From Nocardia blacklockiae (lineage in GTDB: Bacteria; Actinomycetota; Actinomycetes; Mycobacteriales; Mycobacteriaceae): 64,000 nucleotides of DNA. The notes beneath the pieces are model-generated. The model saw only the letters and a program-made list of their open reading frames with translations. It had not been told where the DNA came from and did no database searches. Where the stretch lies: positions 94,148 to 158,147 of the forward strand of contig NZ_JADLRJ010000015.1 in assembly GCF_015477355.1 (NCBI RefSeq). Direction: 5' to 3'. The translations under genes were made by a program, and so were the position numbers. This document shows, in pieces, positions 24,849 through 33,620 of the stretch; position 1 is the first letter of the stretch; each line of letters begins with the position of its first letter.

Positions 24849-26072
24849 ATGACTTCCACCGCTGCGCCCGCTGTGACCGATGCCGAACTGGACGCGGTCT
24901 TCGCCCCGATCTACGAGCGAATCGCCGCCGGTGCCGTCGATCGCGAGATCGACCGCACGCTGCCCTACGACGAAGTGGCCGAACTACGCGCCGCACGCCT
25001 CGGCGCGCTGCGGGTGCCCGCCGAGTTCGGCGGGTACGGCGCGAGCGTGCGGCAGCTGTTCCGGCAATTGATCGAGCTGGCCGCGGCCGAGTCGAACATC
25101 CCGCAGGCGCTGCGCGTGCACTTCTCGTTCGTGGAGGACCAGCTGCTGGCCGAGCCGGGGCCGGTGCGCGAGCGGTGGCTGCGCGCGGCGGGCGAGGGCG
25201 TGCTGGTCGGCAACGCCATCACCGAACCCGGCGTCGGAGCGGTCGGGCGCTATCAGACGCGGCTCACCCGCGACGGGGATCGCCTGCTGCTCAACGGCGT
25301 CAAGTACTACAGCACCGGATCGCTCTACGCCGATTACATCCTCGCCGCCGCCGATCGCGACGGCGAGCGGGTCGGGGTGCTGGTCGACGCGCAGGCCGCC
25401 GGGGTCCGCCAGCACGACGACTGGGACGGCTTCGGTCAGCGGCTGACCGCCAGCGGCACTACGGAGTTCACCGACGTGGTGGTCGCGGAGGACCGGGTGC
25501 TCGGGCCGGGCTACGGTGTCGCGGGCCCGACCTACGTGACGTCGTATCTGCAACTGGTGCAGCTGGCCGTTCTCGCGGGCATCGCCCAGCGCGCCGAACG
25601 CGATGCGCGCGAATGGGTCTCGCAGCGCACCCGCACCTACACCCACGCCGTGGCCGACCTGCCGCGGCACGATCCGCTGGTGCAGCAGGTGATCGGGCGG
25701 CTGTCCGCGGCCGCGTTCGGCGCCCGCGCCGCCGTGCTCGCGGTCGCCGACGTTCTCGACGAGGTGCTCAGCGGCGACGCGACGGACGAGAAGGGTTTGG
25801 TCCGCGCCGAATTGGCGGCGGCGCAGGCGCAGCTCGCCGTCATCGACACCGTGCTGCCCGCCACCAGTCAGCTGTTCGAGGTGGGCGGCGCGTCGGTGAC
25901 CTCGGAGCGGCTGCGGCTGGATCGGCACTGGCGCAACGCCCGCACCGTCTCCGTGCACAACCCGGCGATCTTCAAGGCGCGCGCCATCGGCGACCACCTG
26001 CTCAACGGCGCCGACCTGCCGTTCGCCTGGAGCGCCGGCGAGCGCACCGGCGGTTCGGAGGCCGCGCGGTGA
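24849..26072 (+). CDS. Acyl-CoA dehydrogenase-fold monooxygenase (DszC/SfnB-like)
   Basis: A 407-aa flavoprotein of the acyl-CoA dehydrogenase fold. Features: LGALRVPAEFGGYGASVRQLFR, NAITEPGVGAVG, LNGVKYYSTGSLYADYILAAA, DDWDGFGQRLTASGTTEF and the C-terminal LRLDRHWRNARTVSVHNP motif. The KYYSTGSL and HWRNARTVS motifs mark the DszC/SfnB/SoxC subgroup, FMNH2-dependent oxygenases acting on sulfides, sulfones or similar compounds, not fatty-acid dehydrogenases. It overlaps the next gene as GTGA, which encodes a partner flavin monooxygenase. It likely acts in sulfur scavenging; the substrate is unknown and no flavin reductase lies beside it. Confidence 0.85.
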   Translation: MTSTAAPAVTDAELDAVFAPIYERIAAGAVDREIDRTLPYDEVAELRAARLGALRVPAEFGGYGASVRQLFRQLIELAAAESNIPQALRVHFSFVEDQLLAEPGPVRERWLRAAGEGVLVGNAITEPGVGAVGRYQTRLTRDGDRLLLNGVKYYSTGSLYADYILAAADRDGERVGVLVDAQAAGVRQHDDWDGFGQRLTASGTTEFTDVVVAEDRVLGPGYGVAGPTYVTSYLQLVQLAVLAGIAQRAERDAREWVSQRTRTYTHAVADLPRHDPLVQQVIGRLSAAAFGARAAVLAVADVLDEVLSGDATDEKGLVRAELAAAQAQLAVIDTVLPATSQLFEVGGASVTSERLRLDRHWRNARTVSVHNPAIFKARAIGDHLLNGADLPFAWSAGERTGGSEAAR

Positions 26073-27505
26073 CGCGACGCATCCGGTTCAACGCCTTCGA
26101 CATGAACTGCGTCGCCCACCAGTCGCCCGGCCTGTGGCGGCATCCCGACGACCGGTCGCACCGGTACAAGGAGCTGAGCTACTGGACCGAACTCGCGAAG
26201 CTGTTGGAGCGCGGCCGGTTCGACGGCATCTTCATCGCCGACGTGCTCGGCACCTACGACGTCTACGGCGGCAACGACGTCGCGGCGCTGCGGCAGGGCG
26301 CGCAGATCCCGGTGGCCGATCCGCTGCTGCTGGTCTCGGCGATGGCCGCGGCGACCGAGCACCTCGGGTTCGGGATCACCACCGGCACCGGGTTCGAACA
26401 CCCGTATCCGTTCGCCCGCCGCCTGTCCACGCTCGACCATCTCACCGGCGGGCGGATCGGCTGGAACGTCGTGACGGGCTATCTGCCCTCCGCCGCACGC
26501 AATTTCGGCGCGGACGACCAACTCGACCACGACGAGCGCTACAACCAGGCCGACGAGTACCTGGAGGTGCTGTACAAGCTCTGGGAAGGCTCGTGGGAGG
26601 ACGACGCGGTGGTGCGCGACGCCGCCCGGGGCGTCTACGTCGATCCGGCGAAGGTGCATCACATCGGGCACCGCGGCCGCCACTACACGGTGCCGGGCAT
26701 TCATCTGTCCGAGCCCTCGCCGCAGCGCACGCCGGTGATCTACCAGGCCGGGGCGTCGCCGCGCGGCGTGCGGTTCGCGGCGGAGAACGCGGAGGCGATC
26801 TTCGTCGCCGCGCCGTCGAAACGAGTGCTCGCACAGACCGTTTCGAATATCCGGGACGCGCTGGAAGCGGCGGGACGGGGCCGGTACGCCGCGCGCGTCT
26901 ACGCCCTGTCCACCATCGTCACGGCGGCGACCGACGACGAGGCGCGGCGCAAGCACGAGGAGTACCTGTCCTACGCCAGCATCGAGGGCGGGCTGGTGTT
27001 CATGTCGGGCTGGATGGGAATCGACCTGTCCCGCTACGACCTCGACGACCCGATCGGTCAGGTGGAGAGTAATGCGATCCGCTCGGCGGTGGCGGCATTC
27101 CAGGAGTTCGACGACGACGGCCGGGAATGGACGGTGCGCGACATCGGGCGCTGGGCCGGGATCGGCGGCATCGGACCGGTTTTCGTCGGTTCCGGGACCA
27201 CGGTCGCGGATCGGTTGCAGGAATGGGTGGCCGAGACCGACGTCGACGGATTCAACCTGGCCTACGCCGTGACGCCGGGATCGTTCGAAGACGTTGTCCG
27301 GCACGTGGTTCCGGTGCTGACCGAGCGCGGGGCCTATCCGAGCGAGTATGTCCCCGGCACCCTGCGCCACGCGCTGTTCGGCGCCGGTGACCGGCTGCCG
27401 GCCGAGCATCGCGGCGCGCGCTACCGGCTCGGCGGGCCCGGCTCCACGGTGCTGTCCGACGCCGAATCCCGGCCCGGCACAGTGGCTTCCCTCGATTCTC
27501 GCTGA
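26069..27505 (+). CDS. LLM-class FMNH2-dependent monooxygenase (NtaA/SnaA/DmoA type)
   Basis: A 478-aa bacterial-luciferase-like protein. It begins RIRFNAFDMNCVAHQSPGLWRHPDD and contains RRLSTLDHLTGGRIGWNVVTGYLPSAARNFG, DERYNQADEYLEVLYKLWEGSW and PQRTPVIYQAGASPRGVRFAAENAEAIF, all typical of the NtaA/SnaA/SoxA/DszA/DmoA subgroup (about 440-480 aa). Members oxidise sulfides, sulfones or aminopolyacetates with FMNH2 supplied by a reductase. GTG start overlaps the previous stop. It is about as long as the paralogue at 39461 and shares the same signature blocks. Substrate not predictable. Confidence 0.88.
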   Translation: MTRRIRFNAFDMNCVAHQSPGLWRHPDDRSHRYKELSYWTELAKLLERGRFDGIFIADVLGTYDVYGGNDVAALRQGAQIPVADPLLLVSAMAAATEHLGFGITTGTGFEHPYPFARRLSTLDHLTGGRIGWNVVTGYLPSAARNFGADDQLDHDERYNQADEYLEVLYKLWEGSWEDDAVVRDAARGVYVDPAKVHHIGHRGRHYTVPGIHLSEPSPQRTPVIYQAGASPRGVRFAAENAEAIFVAAPSKRVLAQTVSNIRDALEAAGRGRYAARVYALSTIVTAATDDEARRKHEEYLSYASIEGGLVFMSGWMGIDLSRYDLDDPIGQVESNAIRSAVAAFQEFDDDGREWTVRDIGRWAGIGGIGPVFVGSGTTVADRLQEWVAETDVDGFNLAYAVTPGSFEDVVRHVVPVLTERGAYPSEYVPGTLRHALFGAGDRLPAEHRGARYRLGGPGSTVLSDAESRPGTVASLDSR

Positions 27506-27549
27506 TCGCAATACTCCACTGTTGCCGCTTCGGACCGGAGGATTTCGTT

Positions 27550-28929
27550 ATGACGACTCAATCCCGCTCCGAATCCACCCGCTCGGCCGCGATCATCGGC
27601 GCCGGGCAGACCGGTGTCACCGCCGCGCTCGGTCTGCTCGACGCCGGGTTCGACGTCACGGTGTACAGCGACCGCGAGCAGCGGTCGCTGCGCGACGACG
27701 TGCCCGCCACCGGCACCGCCCTGATCTTCGGCGAGGCGCAGGCCGCCGAGGCGGCCCTCGGGCTCACCAGCTACGCCGACCGCGCGCCGCTGCACAGCGG
27801 CCTCACCGTCCGGATCGCCGCGCCGGACGCCGAACTCATCGAATTCGACGGCGCCTTCGACGATTACAGCGGCATCGCCGTGGACACCCGGCTCAAGGCC
27901 GACGACCGCCTGACCGCGTTCCAGGAGCGCGGCGGGCGGTTCGTGGTCGAGGCGGTGACGCCCGAGAAGCTCGACAGCATCGCCGCCGCACACGATCTCA
28001 CCCTGGTCGCCACCGGGCGCGGCGGGCTGTCGGACCTGTTCCCGGTCGACACCGCGCGCACCGTCTACGACGCGCCGCAGCGCAGCCTGCTGACGGTCAC
28101 CGTCACCGGGCTCGGCTTCGACGAGAGCGTCTTCGCGCACCGCAGCCCGGCGGGCGGGGCGCGCAGCGGCTTCTCCATCCGCGCCGACCAGGGCGAGGGC
28201 TGGTGGGGCCCGTACCTGCACAAGGACGTCGGCCCCAGCTGGGCGTTCCTGGGCTGGGCGCGGCCCGGCAGCGACTGGGAGAAGCGTTTCGCCGCAGCGG
28301 ATTCCCCGGAGTCGGCGCACCGCATCGTGGTCGACCTGTACCGCGACTACCTCGACTGGGACCTGCCCGAGGTGCAGGCCACGCAGGTGATCGCCGAGGA
28401 CCGCCACTCCTGGCTGAAAGGCGCGGTGCGCCCGGTGTTCCGGGCCGGCCTGGGCCACACCGCCGGCGGGCATCCGGTCGCCTCGCTCGGCGACACCTCC
28501 GTCGCCTACGACCCGATCGCCGGGCAGGGCGCGCAGAGCGGCCTGATCCAGGCGCAGCGGCTGGTCGCGGCGGCCGCCACTCACACCGGACCGTTCGACG
28601 ACGCGTGGATCACCGAGCAGCACAACGGTTTCCTCGCCGCGCGCGCCGAGGCCGCCGCCCACACGACCCGCCTGTTCCTCAGCGACCCGGAACTGGGCGA
28701 CATCGGCAACCTGTTCTTCGCCGCGGCAGCGGTCGACCCCAAGTTCGCCTCCGCCCTCGTCGGCCTCCTGCACCGCCCCCAGCCCTTCCAGGGCATCGAC
28801 ACCGTCGCCGCCGCCGAGGAATACGTCGCCTCGGTCACGGGTGAGAAGGCCTCGGATCTCCTGTCCCGCTTCGAGCCCGCCGGTCGCTTCTCCCGCTCCA
28901 CCTACCCCGCCGCGGCCACCGCTCGATAG
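27550..28929 (+). CDS. StyA-like flavin-dependent monooxygenase (styrene/indole monooxygenase family)
   Basis: A 459-aa flavoprotein with N-terminal FAD fold AAIIGAGQTGVTAALGLLDAGFDVTVYSDR, the AGQTG variant used by styrene monooxygenase StyA. Later motifs are FEGAFDDYSGIAVDTRLK-like, LTLVATGRGGLSDLFP, GDTSVAYDPIAGQGAQSG (the flavin-binding loop) and a helical C terminus. StyA epoxidises styrene or indole using reduced FAD delivered by StyB. No StyB is present here, so a remote reductase must serve it. GGAGG lies 7 bp before the ATG; 44 bp after the luciferase-like gene, so probably one operon. A sulfur-compound substrate (S-oxidation) would fit the neighbours better than styrene. Confidence 0.83.
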   Translation: MTTQSRSESTRSAAIIGAGQTGVTAALGLLDAGFDVTVYSDREQRSLRDDVPATGTALIFGEAQAAEAALGLTSYADRAPLHSGLTVRIAAPDAELIEFDGAFDDYSGIAVDTRLKADDRLTAFQERGGRFVVEAVTPEKLDSIAAAHDLTLVATGRGGLSDLFPVDTARTVYDAPQRSLLTVTVTGLGFDESVFAHRSPAGGARSGFSIRADQGEGWWGPYLHKDVGPSWAFLGWARPGSDWEKRFAAADSPESAHRIVVDLYRDYLDWDLPEVQATQVIAEDRHSWLKGAVRPVFRAGLGHTAGGHPVASLGDTSVAYDPIAGQGAQSGLIQAQRLVAAAATHTGPFDDAWITEQHNGFLAARAEAAAHTTRLFLSDPELGDIGNLFFAAAAVDPKFASALVGLLHRPQPFQGIDTVAAAEEYVASVTGEKASDLLSRFEPAGRFSRSTYPAAATAR

Positions 28930-28964
28930 GTCACGTTTTCCGCACCACCGCACTACCCCGGGTC

Positions 28965-29007
28965 GCCGTGGGTCTCTCGCTACCGCGCTCAGTGAGAGGC
29001 CCACGGC
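28965..29007 (+). terminator. Strong hairpin after StyA-like gene
   Basis: Arms 28965-28978 and 28994-29007 pair in 13 of 14 positions plus one G-T pair, with a 15-base loop. It starts 36 bp after the stop and most likely ends the organosulfur transcript. There is no T-run. The remainder of the 404-bp gap (28930-29333) shows no gene except a promoter at its right end. Confidence 0.6.
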
Positions 29008-29321
29008 GCATTCGCTTCCCGTGCCGCCCAGGACGGGATGGGTATCGGCGGACGATCGTTGGGGATGCGCTGTCGAAAGTGACATAGCCCACCGCGTGGG
29101 TACTGCCGCGGCACTACTCGCATTTCGGGTGGGCGGTATCGCCATGCACGGGGAGGAGGCCGCTCACCTGGAGCGAGCGGCGGGGAGCTGTGGTGGTAAC
29201 CACACGGTCGCCCGCGCGCGGATCTTCGGTGGGCGCGGTAGTTTCGGGACGGGTCCGTGCACAGTGGACCGGCGCGGCGGCGGCGCGGGCGTTCCGGCCT
29301 GCGGCGTGGCGGTGCTCCCCC

Positions 29322-29327
29322 TATGCT
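29322..29327 (+). promoter_or_regulatory. -10 element TATGCT for a leaderless transcript
   Basis: TATGCT ends six bases before GTG 29334. Transcription would begin at or next to the start codon, giving a leaderless mRNA, a frequent arrangement in actinobacteria. No Shine-Dalgarno is present, which agrees. Confidence 0.45.
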
Positions 29328-29333
29328 GGTCGG

Positions 29334-29864
29334 GTGATCGAGATGTCTACGGACACAAGCGAATTCGCGTTGCCTTCGGTTACCCGCATGTTGCTCAGCG
29401 CCGACGGGTCCACCACGTTGCTGCTGGAGGCGCTGGTCGGGCAGCCGCTGTCGCTCGACGTGCTCGACCAGCACGCGGCGGCCGCCGGTGAGCTGCCCCC
29501 GGCGGTGCGTTCGGCTCTGAACTGCGGTGCGGCGGACCGAGTGATCGTGCGACGGTCCATGCTGTTCGCCGGTGACGGCACCCGGGTCTCGGCGAATTCG
29601 GTCGTCATCGCCGGCGCGGACCGCGGCCTGGTCGACCTGCTCGCCCAGCAGCGCGTCCCCATCGGCCACAGCCTGGCCGCCGCCAAGCGACATCTGGGCC
29701 GCACCGTGCTGGCCGCCGGGCGGACCACCTGGCCCGCGGACGACGACGCCGCCGGAATCCCGTGCGCCTGCAAGGAGAGCGTGCTCCTGGATCACACCGC
29801 GAGGGCCGTGGCCTACCTGCACGAGCGTTTCAACCCGGCTTTCGTGCCCGTGGCGGCGTGCTGA
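29334..29864 (+). CDS. Chorismate pyruvate-lyase (4-hydroxybenzoate synthase) family protein
   Basis: About 176 aa. The sequence follows the UbiC/Rv2949c-type fold: TRMLLSADGSTTLLLEALVGQPLSLDVLDQ, a central RVIVRRSMLFAGDGTRVSANSVVI, and IGHSLAAAKRHLGRTVLAAGRTTWPADD, where the conserved acidic/arginine residues line the chorismate pocket. Products are 4-hydroxybenzoate and pyruvate. Start taken at GTG 29334 from the -10 element; ATG 29343 is an alternative. The stop overlaps the next gene (TGATG), so the aromatic product is probably the substrate of the flavin hydroxylase that follows. The CACKES segment near the C terminus is unusual. Confidence 0.78.
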   Translation: MIEMSTDTSEFALPSVTRMLLSADGSTTLLLEALVGQPLSLDVLDQHAAAAGELPPAVRSALNCGAADRVIVRRSMLFAGDGTRVSANSVVIAGADRGLVDLLAQQRVPIGHSLAAAKRHLGRTVLAAGRTTWPADDDAAGIPCACKESVLLDHTARAVAYLHERFNPAFVPVAAC

Positions 29865-31078
29865 TGCGGGTGCTCGTGGTCGGCGCCGGAATCGGCGGCC
29901 TGACAACGGCTTTGAGCCTGCACGCGGCCGGGATCGAGGCAGTGGTGGTCGACGCCGTCCGCGAACTGCGGCCGCTGGGCGTCGGCATCAACCTGCTGCC
30001 GCACGCCACCGCGGAACTCGCCGCGCTCGGGCTCGCCGACCGCCTCGCGGAACTGGCCGTCCCGACCGCGGAGGTGGTGCACTTCGATCGGTTCGGCAAC
30101 GAGATCTGGCGCGCGCCGCGCGGTGTGGCCGCCGGGCACCGGTGGCCGCAGTACTCCGTGCACCGCGGCGAGTTGCAGGCGATGCTGCTGGCCGCGGTCC
30201 GTGAACGACTCGGCCCCGGCGCGGTGCGCACCGGCCACCGGTTCGTGTCCGCCACCGAGATCCCCGGCGGCGTGCGCACCCGGCTGTGCGAGCGCGACGG
30301 CGGCGGCGTCACCGAGGTGGAGACGGATCTGCTGGTCGGGGCGGACGGCCTGCACTCGACCGTGCGCGCCCAGCTCTATCCGGGGGAGGGGCCGCCGCGC
30401 TGGAACGGCATCCGGATGTGGCGGGGCGTGGCCGTCGCGCGGCCGTTCCTGTCCGGCGCGTCGATGGCGTTCGCCGGAAGCAACCACGCCGCGAAGTTCG
30501 TGGTCTACCCGATCTCGCGCGCGTCGCGGTCGGGGCGAACGCTGCTCAACTGGGTCGCGGAGGTCCGGCTGCCCGACGGTGACGCCGAGGCGGCGGACTG
30601 GAACCGGGTGGGCCACCCGGCGGACGTGCTGCCGCACTACCGCGGCTGGCGGTTCGCGGGCGTCGACGTCGCCGAACTCGTCACCGCCAGCGACCACATC
30701 CTGGAGTACCCCATGGTGGACCGGGACCCGTTGCCGCACTGGACGATCGGCCGCATCACCCTGGTCGGCGACGCCGCCCACCCCATGTACCCGATCGGCT
30801 CCAACGGCGGTTCCCAGGCCGTGCTCGACGCCCGCGTCCTCGCCGCCGAACTCGCCCGCGCGGGCGACGCGCAGGCGGGCGCCCGCGCCTACGAGGCCGC
30901 CCGCCTGACCCCGGTCAACGAGATCGTCCTGGCCAACCGCGACATGCCCATGGACCGCATCCTCCGCGCGGTCGCCGAGCGCGCCCCCGACGGTTTCGAC
31001 CGCATCGAGGACGTTCTCACCCCCGAGGAACTGGCCGCGATCGCCGAGGGCTACGGCCGCACGAGCACCGTCCGGTGA
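29864..31078 (+). CDS. Flavin-dependent hydroxylase (PhzS / 4-hydroxybenzoate hydroxylase-like)
   Basis: A 404-aa class A flavoprotein monooxygenase: FAD fold MRVLVVGAGIGGLTTALSLHAAG (1-23), LGVGINLLPHATAEL, the central DLLVGADGLHSTVRAQLYPG (DG motif), and ITLVGDAAHPMYPIGSNGGSQAVLDA (GD motif). The IGSNG form replaces the usual PxxGQG and is typical of the PhzS-like subgroup, acting on small aromatic carboxylates. It likely hydroxylates the 4-hydroxybenzoate made by the coupled chorismate lyase, either at C3 (protocatechuate) or with decarboxylation at C1 (hydroquinone); PhzS itself does the decarboxylating type. Translationally coupled through TGATG. Confidence 0.85.
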   Translation: MRVLVVGAGIGGLTTALSLHAAGIEAVVVDAVRELRPLGVGINLLPHATAELAALGLADRLAELAVPTAEVVHFDRFGNEIWRAPRGVAAGHRWPQYSVHRGELQAMLLAAVRERLGPGAVRTGHRFVSATEIPGGVRTRLCERDGGGVTEVETDLLVGADGLHSTVRAQLYPGEGPPRWNGIRMWRGVAVARPFLSGASMAFAGSNHAAKFVVYPISRASRSGRTLLNWVAEVRLPDGDAEAADWNRVGHPADVLPHYRGWRFAGVDVAELVTASDHILEYPMVDRDPLPHWTIGRITLVGDAAHPMYPIGSNGGSQAVLDARVLAAELARAGDAQAGARAYEAARLTPVNEIVLANRDMPMDRILRAVAERAPDGFDRIEDVLTPEELAAIAEGYGRTSTVR

Positions 31079-31096
31079 ACGCGCGGCCGCATCCGC

Positions 31097-31501
31097 TCAA
31101 TCCGCGACGAGAAACGTTCGGAATCCGCCGAATTCGCGCTGGCGGCGAATCACGTAGGTGCCCGGCGCGCACCCGGTGGCGCCGTGTTCGGGATGCATCA
31201 GATACGCGACGGCCTCGGTCGTGAACATGCCCAGCGCCAGCCCGGTGGGGTCGGCGACCTGCGTCGTCCAGCGACATGTGCCGGGTTCGGCGACGAGGCT
31301 GTGCGGGTTGCCCCCGGCCGCGCCGCGCAGCACCTCGACGCCGCCCGGCGGCACGTGACGCCAGTCCGCCTGCGGGTGCGCCGCGACCGCGTCGAGCAGG
31401 CGGATCGGGATCACGAGGAGGTCGCCCTGGGCGTGCAGGCCGTCCAGCACCGGGATCCGCAGGGATTGCTCGAGTCCTTCGAGCGCAACGGTATTCGTCA
31501 T
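31097..31501 (-). CDS. Protein of unknown function, partner of DUF6745 gene
   Basis: A 134-aa soluble protein without recognised family. It has LHAQGDLLVIPIRLLDAVAAHPQADWRHVPPGGVEVLRG and a C-terminal half HSLVAEPGTCRWTTQVADPTGLALGMFTTEAVAYLMHPEHGATGCAPGTYVIRRQREFGG, which reads as a beta-rich small domain. ATG 31501 is preceded by GAGGTGAC. It lies eight bases after the DUF6745 gene and is surely co-translated with it. Function unknown. Confidence 0.65.
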   Translation of the reverse strand: MTNTVALEGLEQSLRIPVLDGLHAQGDLLVIPIRLLDAVAAHPQADWRHVPPGGVEVLRGAAGGNPHSLVAEPGTCRWTTQVADPTGLALGMFTTEAVAYLMHPEHGATGCAPGTYVIRRQREFGGFRTFLVAD

Positions 31502-31509
31502 ATGTCACC

Positions 31510-32547
31510 TCAAGTACGTTGTGCCAGTCGGGAATACTGCGCCGCGGTCAGGCCGTAGGTCCAGGCGGCCGCGGCGACGGGATCGGTGAAATGGCCCGGC
31601 ACGCCGAGCCCGTAGCGGCGGCGGGTGCCGTCGCGTTCGAGCGACCCGTTGGTGACCACCAGCAGTCGCCGGTCGCGTCGCAGGTCGTACAGCAGCAGGT
31701 CGAAGGCCTGGTTGCCCGGGTCCGGCGCCGTGGCGACCAAGCGCATGCCGGCCTGCTCGACATAGTCGGGCCAGCCGAGGCGTTCGATGGCGCACCGGCG
31801 CACCTCGACATTGGGTTCGGCATCGATGGCCGCCGCGGTGGGCGCGGTGATCACCCATTCCGGCACTCGCGTGCCGTGCCAGAAGTACAGCTCCCAGCCG
31901 TCGGCGTAGCGGATCGCCGGGCCGTCGGCGCGATGCGGGCGCACCTCGTCGCGGTCGCCTGCCGGTTCGGTGTGCAGTGCCACCGGACGCTCGGCGAGCA
32001 CGCATTCGGTGCGGCCGGGCCACCAGTGCCCGCAGGTGCGGGCCACCGTCGCCCACAACGCCCAGGCTTGCGCGTCCGGGCCGCCCCGGTGCGCGGCCCA
32101 GTCCGCCCACACCCAGTACCAGCCGCGCGACCGATGCCAGCCCGCCGACGTACTCCAGCCGTCGTGCGCGGCGGTGAGCACCGGTTGCGCGCACTGCGCC
32201 CAGGCCCGCGACATCGGCGCCGACACCCACTGGTCGAACAGCCGCCTATCGAGGGGGTCGGCCGTGCACACGTCGACGCACAGGGCCGAAAGACGTTGCA
32301 GTACCGGGCAATCCGACATATCCCAGCTGTGTACCGGCTTGCGTTCGACCCGGCCCGGTGTGCCGGTGTGCAACGCGGTGAACGGTGACGACGCCCAGCG
32401 GAAGCGCGGCGGGCTCAGCCCGGCCAGGCGGTAGAGTTCGCGGATCGCGGCCTCGGCGGCCGGTCGATCGGCGGGAGTGGTGGACAGCAGCCACCGGAGA
32501 CGTTCTCGACGGATGTGCGCAGCTTCCCGCTGCCCGAATGCACTCAC
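31510..32547 (-). CDS. DUF6745-domain protein
   Basis: A 345-aa protein. The recognisable segment is HRADGPAIRYADGWELYFWHGTRVPEWVI (about residues 205-233), the signature of DUF6745 proteins of actinobacteria, followed by VEVRRCAIERLGWPDYVEQAG and a C-terminal DLRRDRRLLVVTNGSLERDGTRRRYGLGVP block. The N-terminal half is tryptophan-rich and probably helical. No enzyme motif is visible. GTG start without a good ribosome site. Eight bases separate it from its small partner, and together they form an isolated two-gene unit of unknown role. Confidence 0.75.
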   Translation of the reverse strand: MSAFGQREAAHIRRERLRWLLSTTPADRPAAEAAIRELYRLAGLSPPRFRWASSPFTALHTGTPGRVERKPVHSWDMSDCPVLQRLSALCVDVCTADPLDRRLFDQWVSAPMSRAWAQCAQPVLTAAHDGWSTSAGWHRSRGWYWVWADWAAHRGGPDAQAWALWATVARTCGHWWPGRTECVLAERPVALHTEPAGDRDEVRPHRADGPAIRYADGWELYFWHGTRVPEWVITAPTAAAIDAEPNVEVRRCAIERLGWPDYVEQAGMRLVATAPDPGNQAFDLLLYDLRRDRRLLVVTNGSLERDGTRRRYGLGVPGHFTDPVAAAAWTYGLTAAQYSRLAQRT

Positions 32548-32629
32548 CGGATGACGGTGGTGTGGTCCTTTCCAACGAACATGACGGATATCGTGACAGC
32601 TCGGGCGCGGCCGGGCAACCGTGCCGCGG

Positions 32630-33547
32630 TCACCGGCGCTCGGCGATCTCGCGGCCGACGGTTGCGATGGCGGTGAGGCCGGCGGCGATCAGCGGGTGGG
32701 TGGCGGCGCCGCGGCGGACGGTGCCGATGATGGTGCGGGCCGGTCTGGGGCTGCCGTGCAAGGGGATTCGGGTGACCGTGTGTTCGTCGGGGATCGGCAC
32801 CAGCCGGGGGAGCAGGCAGACGCCGAGGCCGTGGGCGACCGCCGACGAGACGGCGAACCACTCCTTCACGTGGTGCGCGACGCGCGGGGTGAAACCCGCG
32901 GTGGCACAGGCGGACAGGACCACGTCGTAGGTGTCGCCGCCGGGGAAGTCGAGGATCCACGGTTCGGCGGCGGCGTCCAGCAGCGTGACCGACTTCCGTT
33001 GTGCCAGCGGGTGTTCCGCGGGCACCAGCAGGTCCTGTACGTCGTCGAGCAGCACGTGCTGTTCGAAGCGCGGGTCGTCGACGGGAGGCGTTGTGGCCGT
33101 GGGGAATCCGACAGTGATGTCCGCCGCGCCGGCGAGCAGGAGCTGGAACGCCTCGGTGCTCTCCATCTCGTCCACGGTCGCCACCACCCGGGGGTGGCGG
33201 TCGCGCAGGCGTCGCACGGCGGGCACGACGAGCGCGGCGATGGCCGAGGACACGCCGGTGAAACGCAGTGTGCCTGCGGGTTCGTCGCCGCGCGCGGCGA
33301 TGTCGGCGCGGGCAAGCTCCCATTGCTCGCTGAGGATGTCGGCGTGGCGGAGCAGTTCGAGCGCCGCCGGGGTCAGCCGCACCCCGCGGCCTTCGGGCTG
33401 TAGTAGGTCCACACCGAGTTCGCTTGCCAGCGAACGGATCTGCTGCGACACGGCGGACGGCGTGACATACAGCGCGGCGGCGGTGGCCGTGACGGTCCCG
33501 CGATCGGCGAGCACGCGGAGCACCTGTAAGCGTCGTAGGTCGATCAT
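32630..33547 (-). CDS. LysR-family transcriptional regulator
   Basis: A 305-aa LysR-type regulator: N-terminal winged helix MIDLRRLQVLRVLADRGTVTATAAALYVTPSAVSQQIRSLASELG, then the two-lobed effector domain (TLRFTGVSSAIAALVVPAVRRLRDRHP). Start at ATG 33547, the usual LysR N terminus, although the frame remains open upstream. It is divergent from an EamA exporter (73 bp between starts), the classical arrangement of a LysR activator and its target. The following organosulfur genes are an alternative target set. Confidence 0.9.
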   Translation of the reverse strand: MIDLRRLQVLRVLADRGTVTATAAALYVTPSAVSQQIRSLASELGVDLLQPEGRGVRLTPAALELLRHADILSEQWELARADIAARGDEPAGTLRFTGVSSAIAALVVPAVRRLRDRHPRVVATVDEMESTEAFQLLLAGAADITVGFPTATTPPVDDPRFEQHVLLDDVQDLLVPAEHPLAQRKSVTLLDAAAEPWILDFPGGDTYDVVLSACATAGFTPRVAHHVKEWFAVSSAVAHGLGVCLLPRLVPIPDEHTVTRIPLHGSPRPARTIIGTVRRGAATHPLIAAGLTAIATVGREIAERR

Positions 33548-33620
33548 GTAGGTAATTCTGCACAATATGTGACGGAGATCGGTGGTGGATCTGCACGGCG
33601 GGAGTCGAGAGGCTGGTTTC

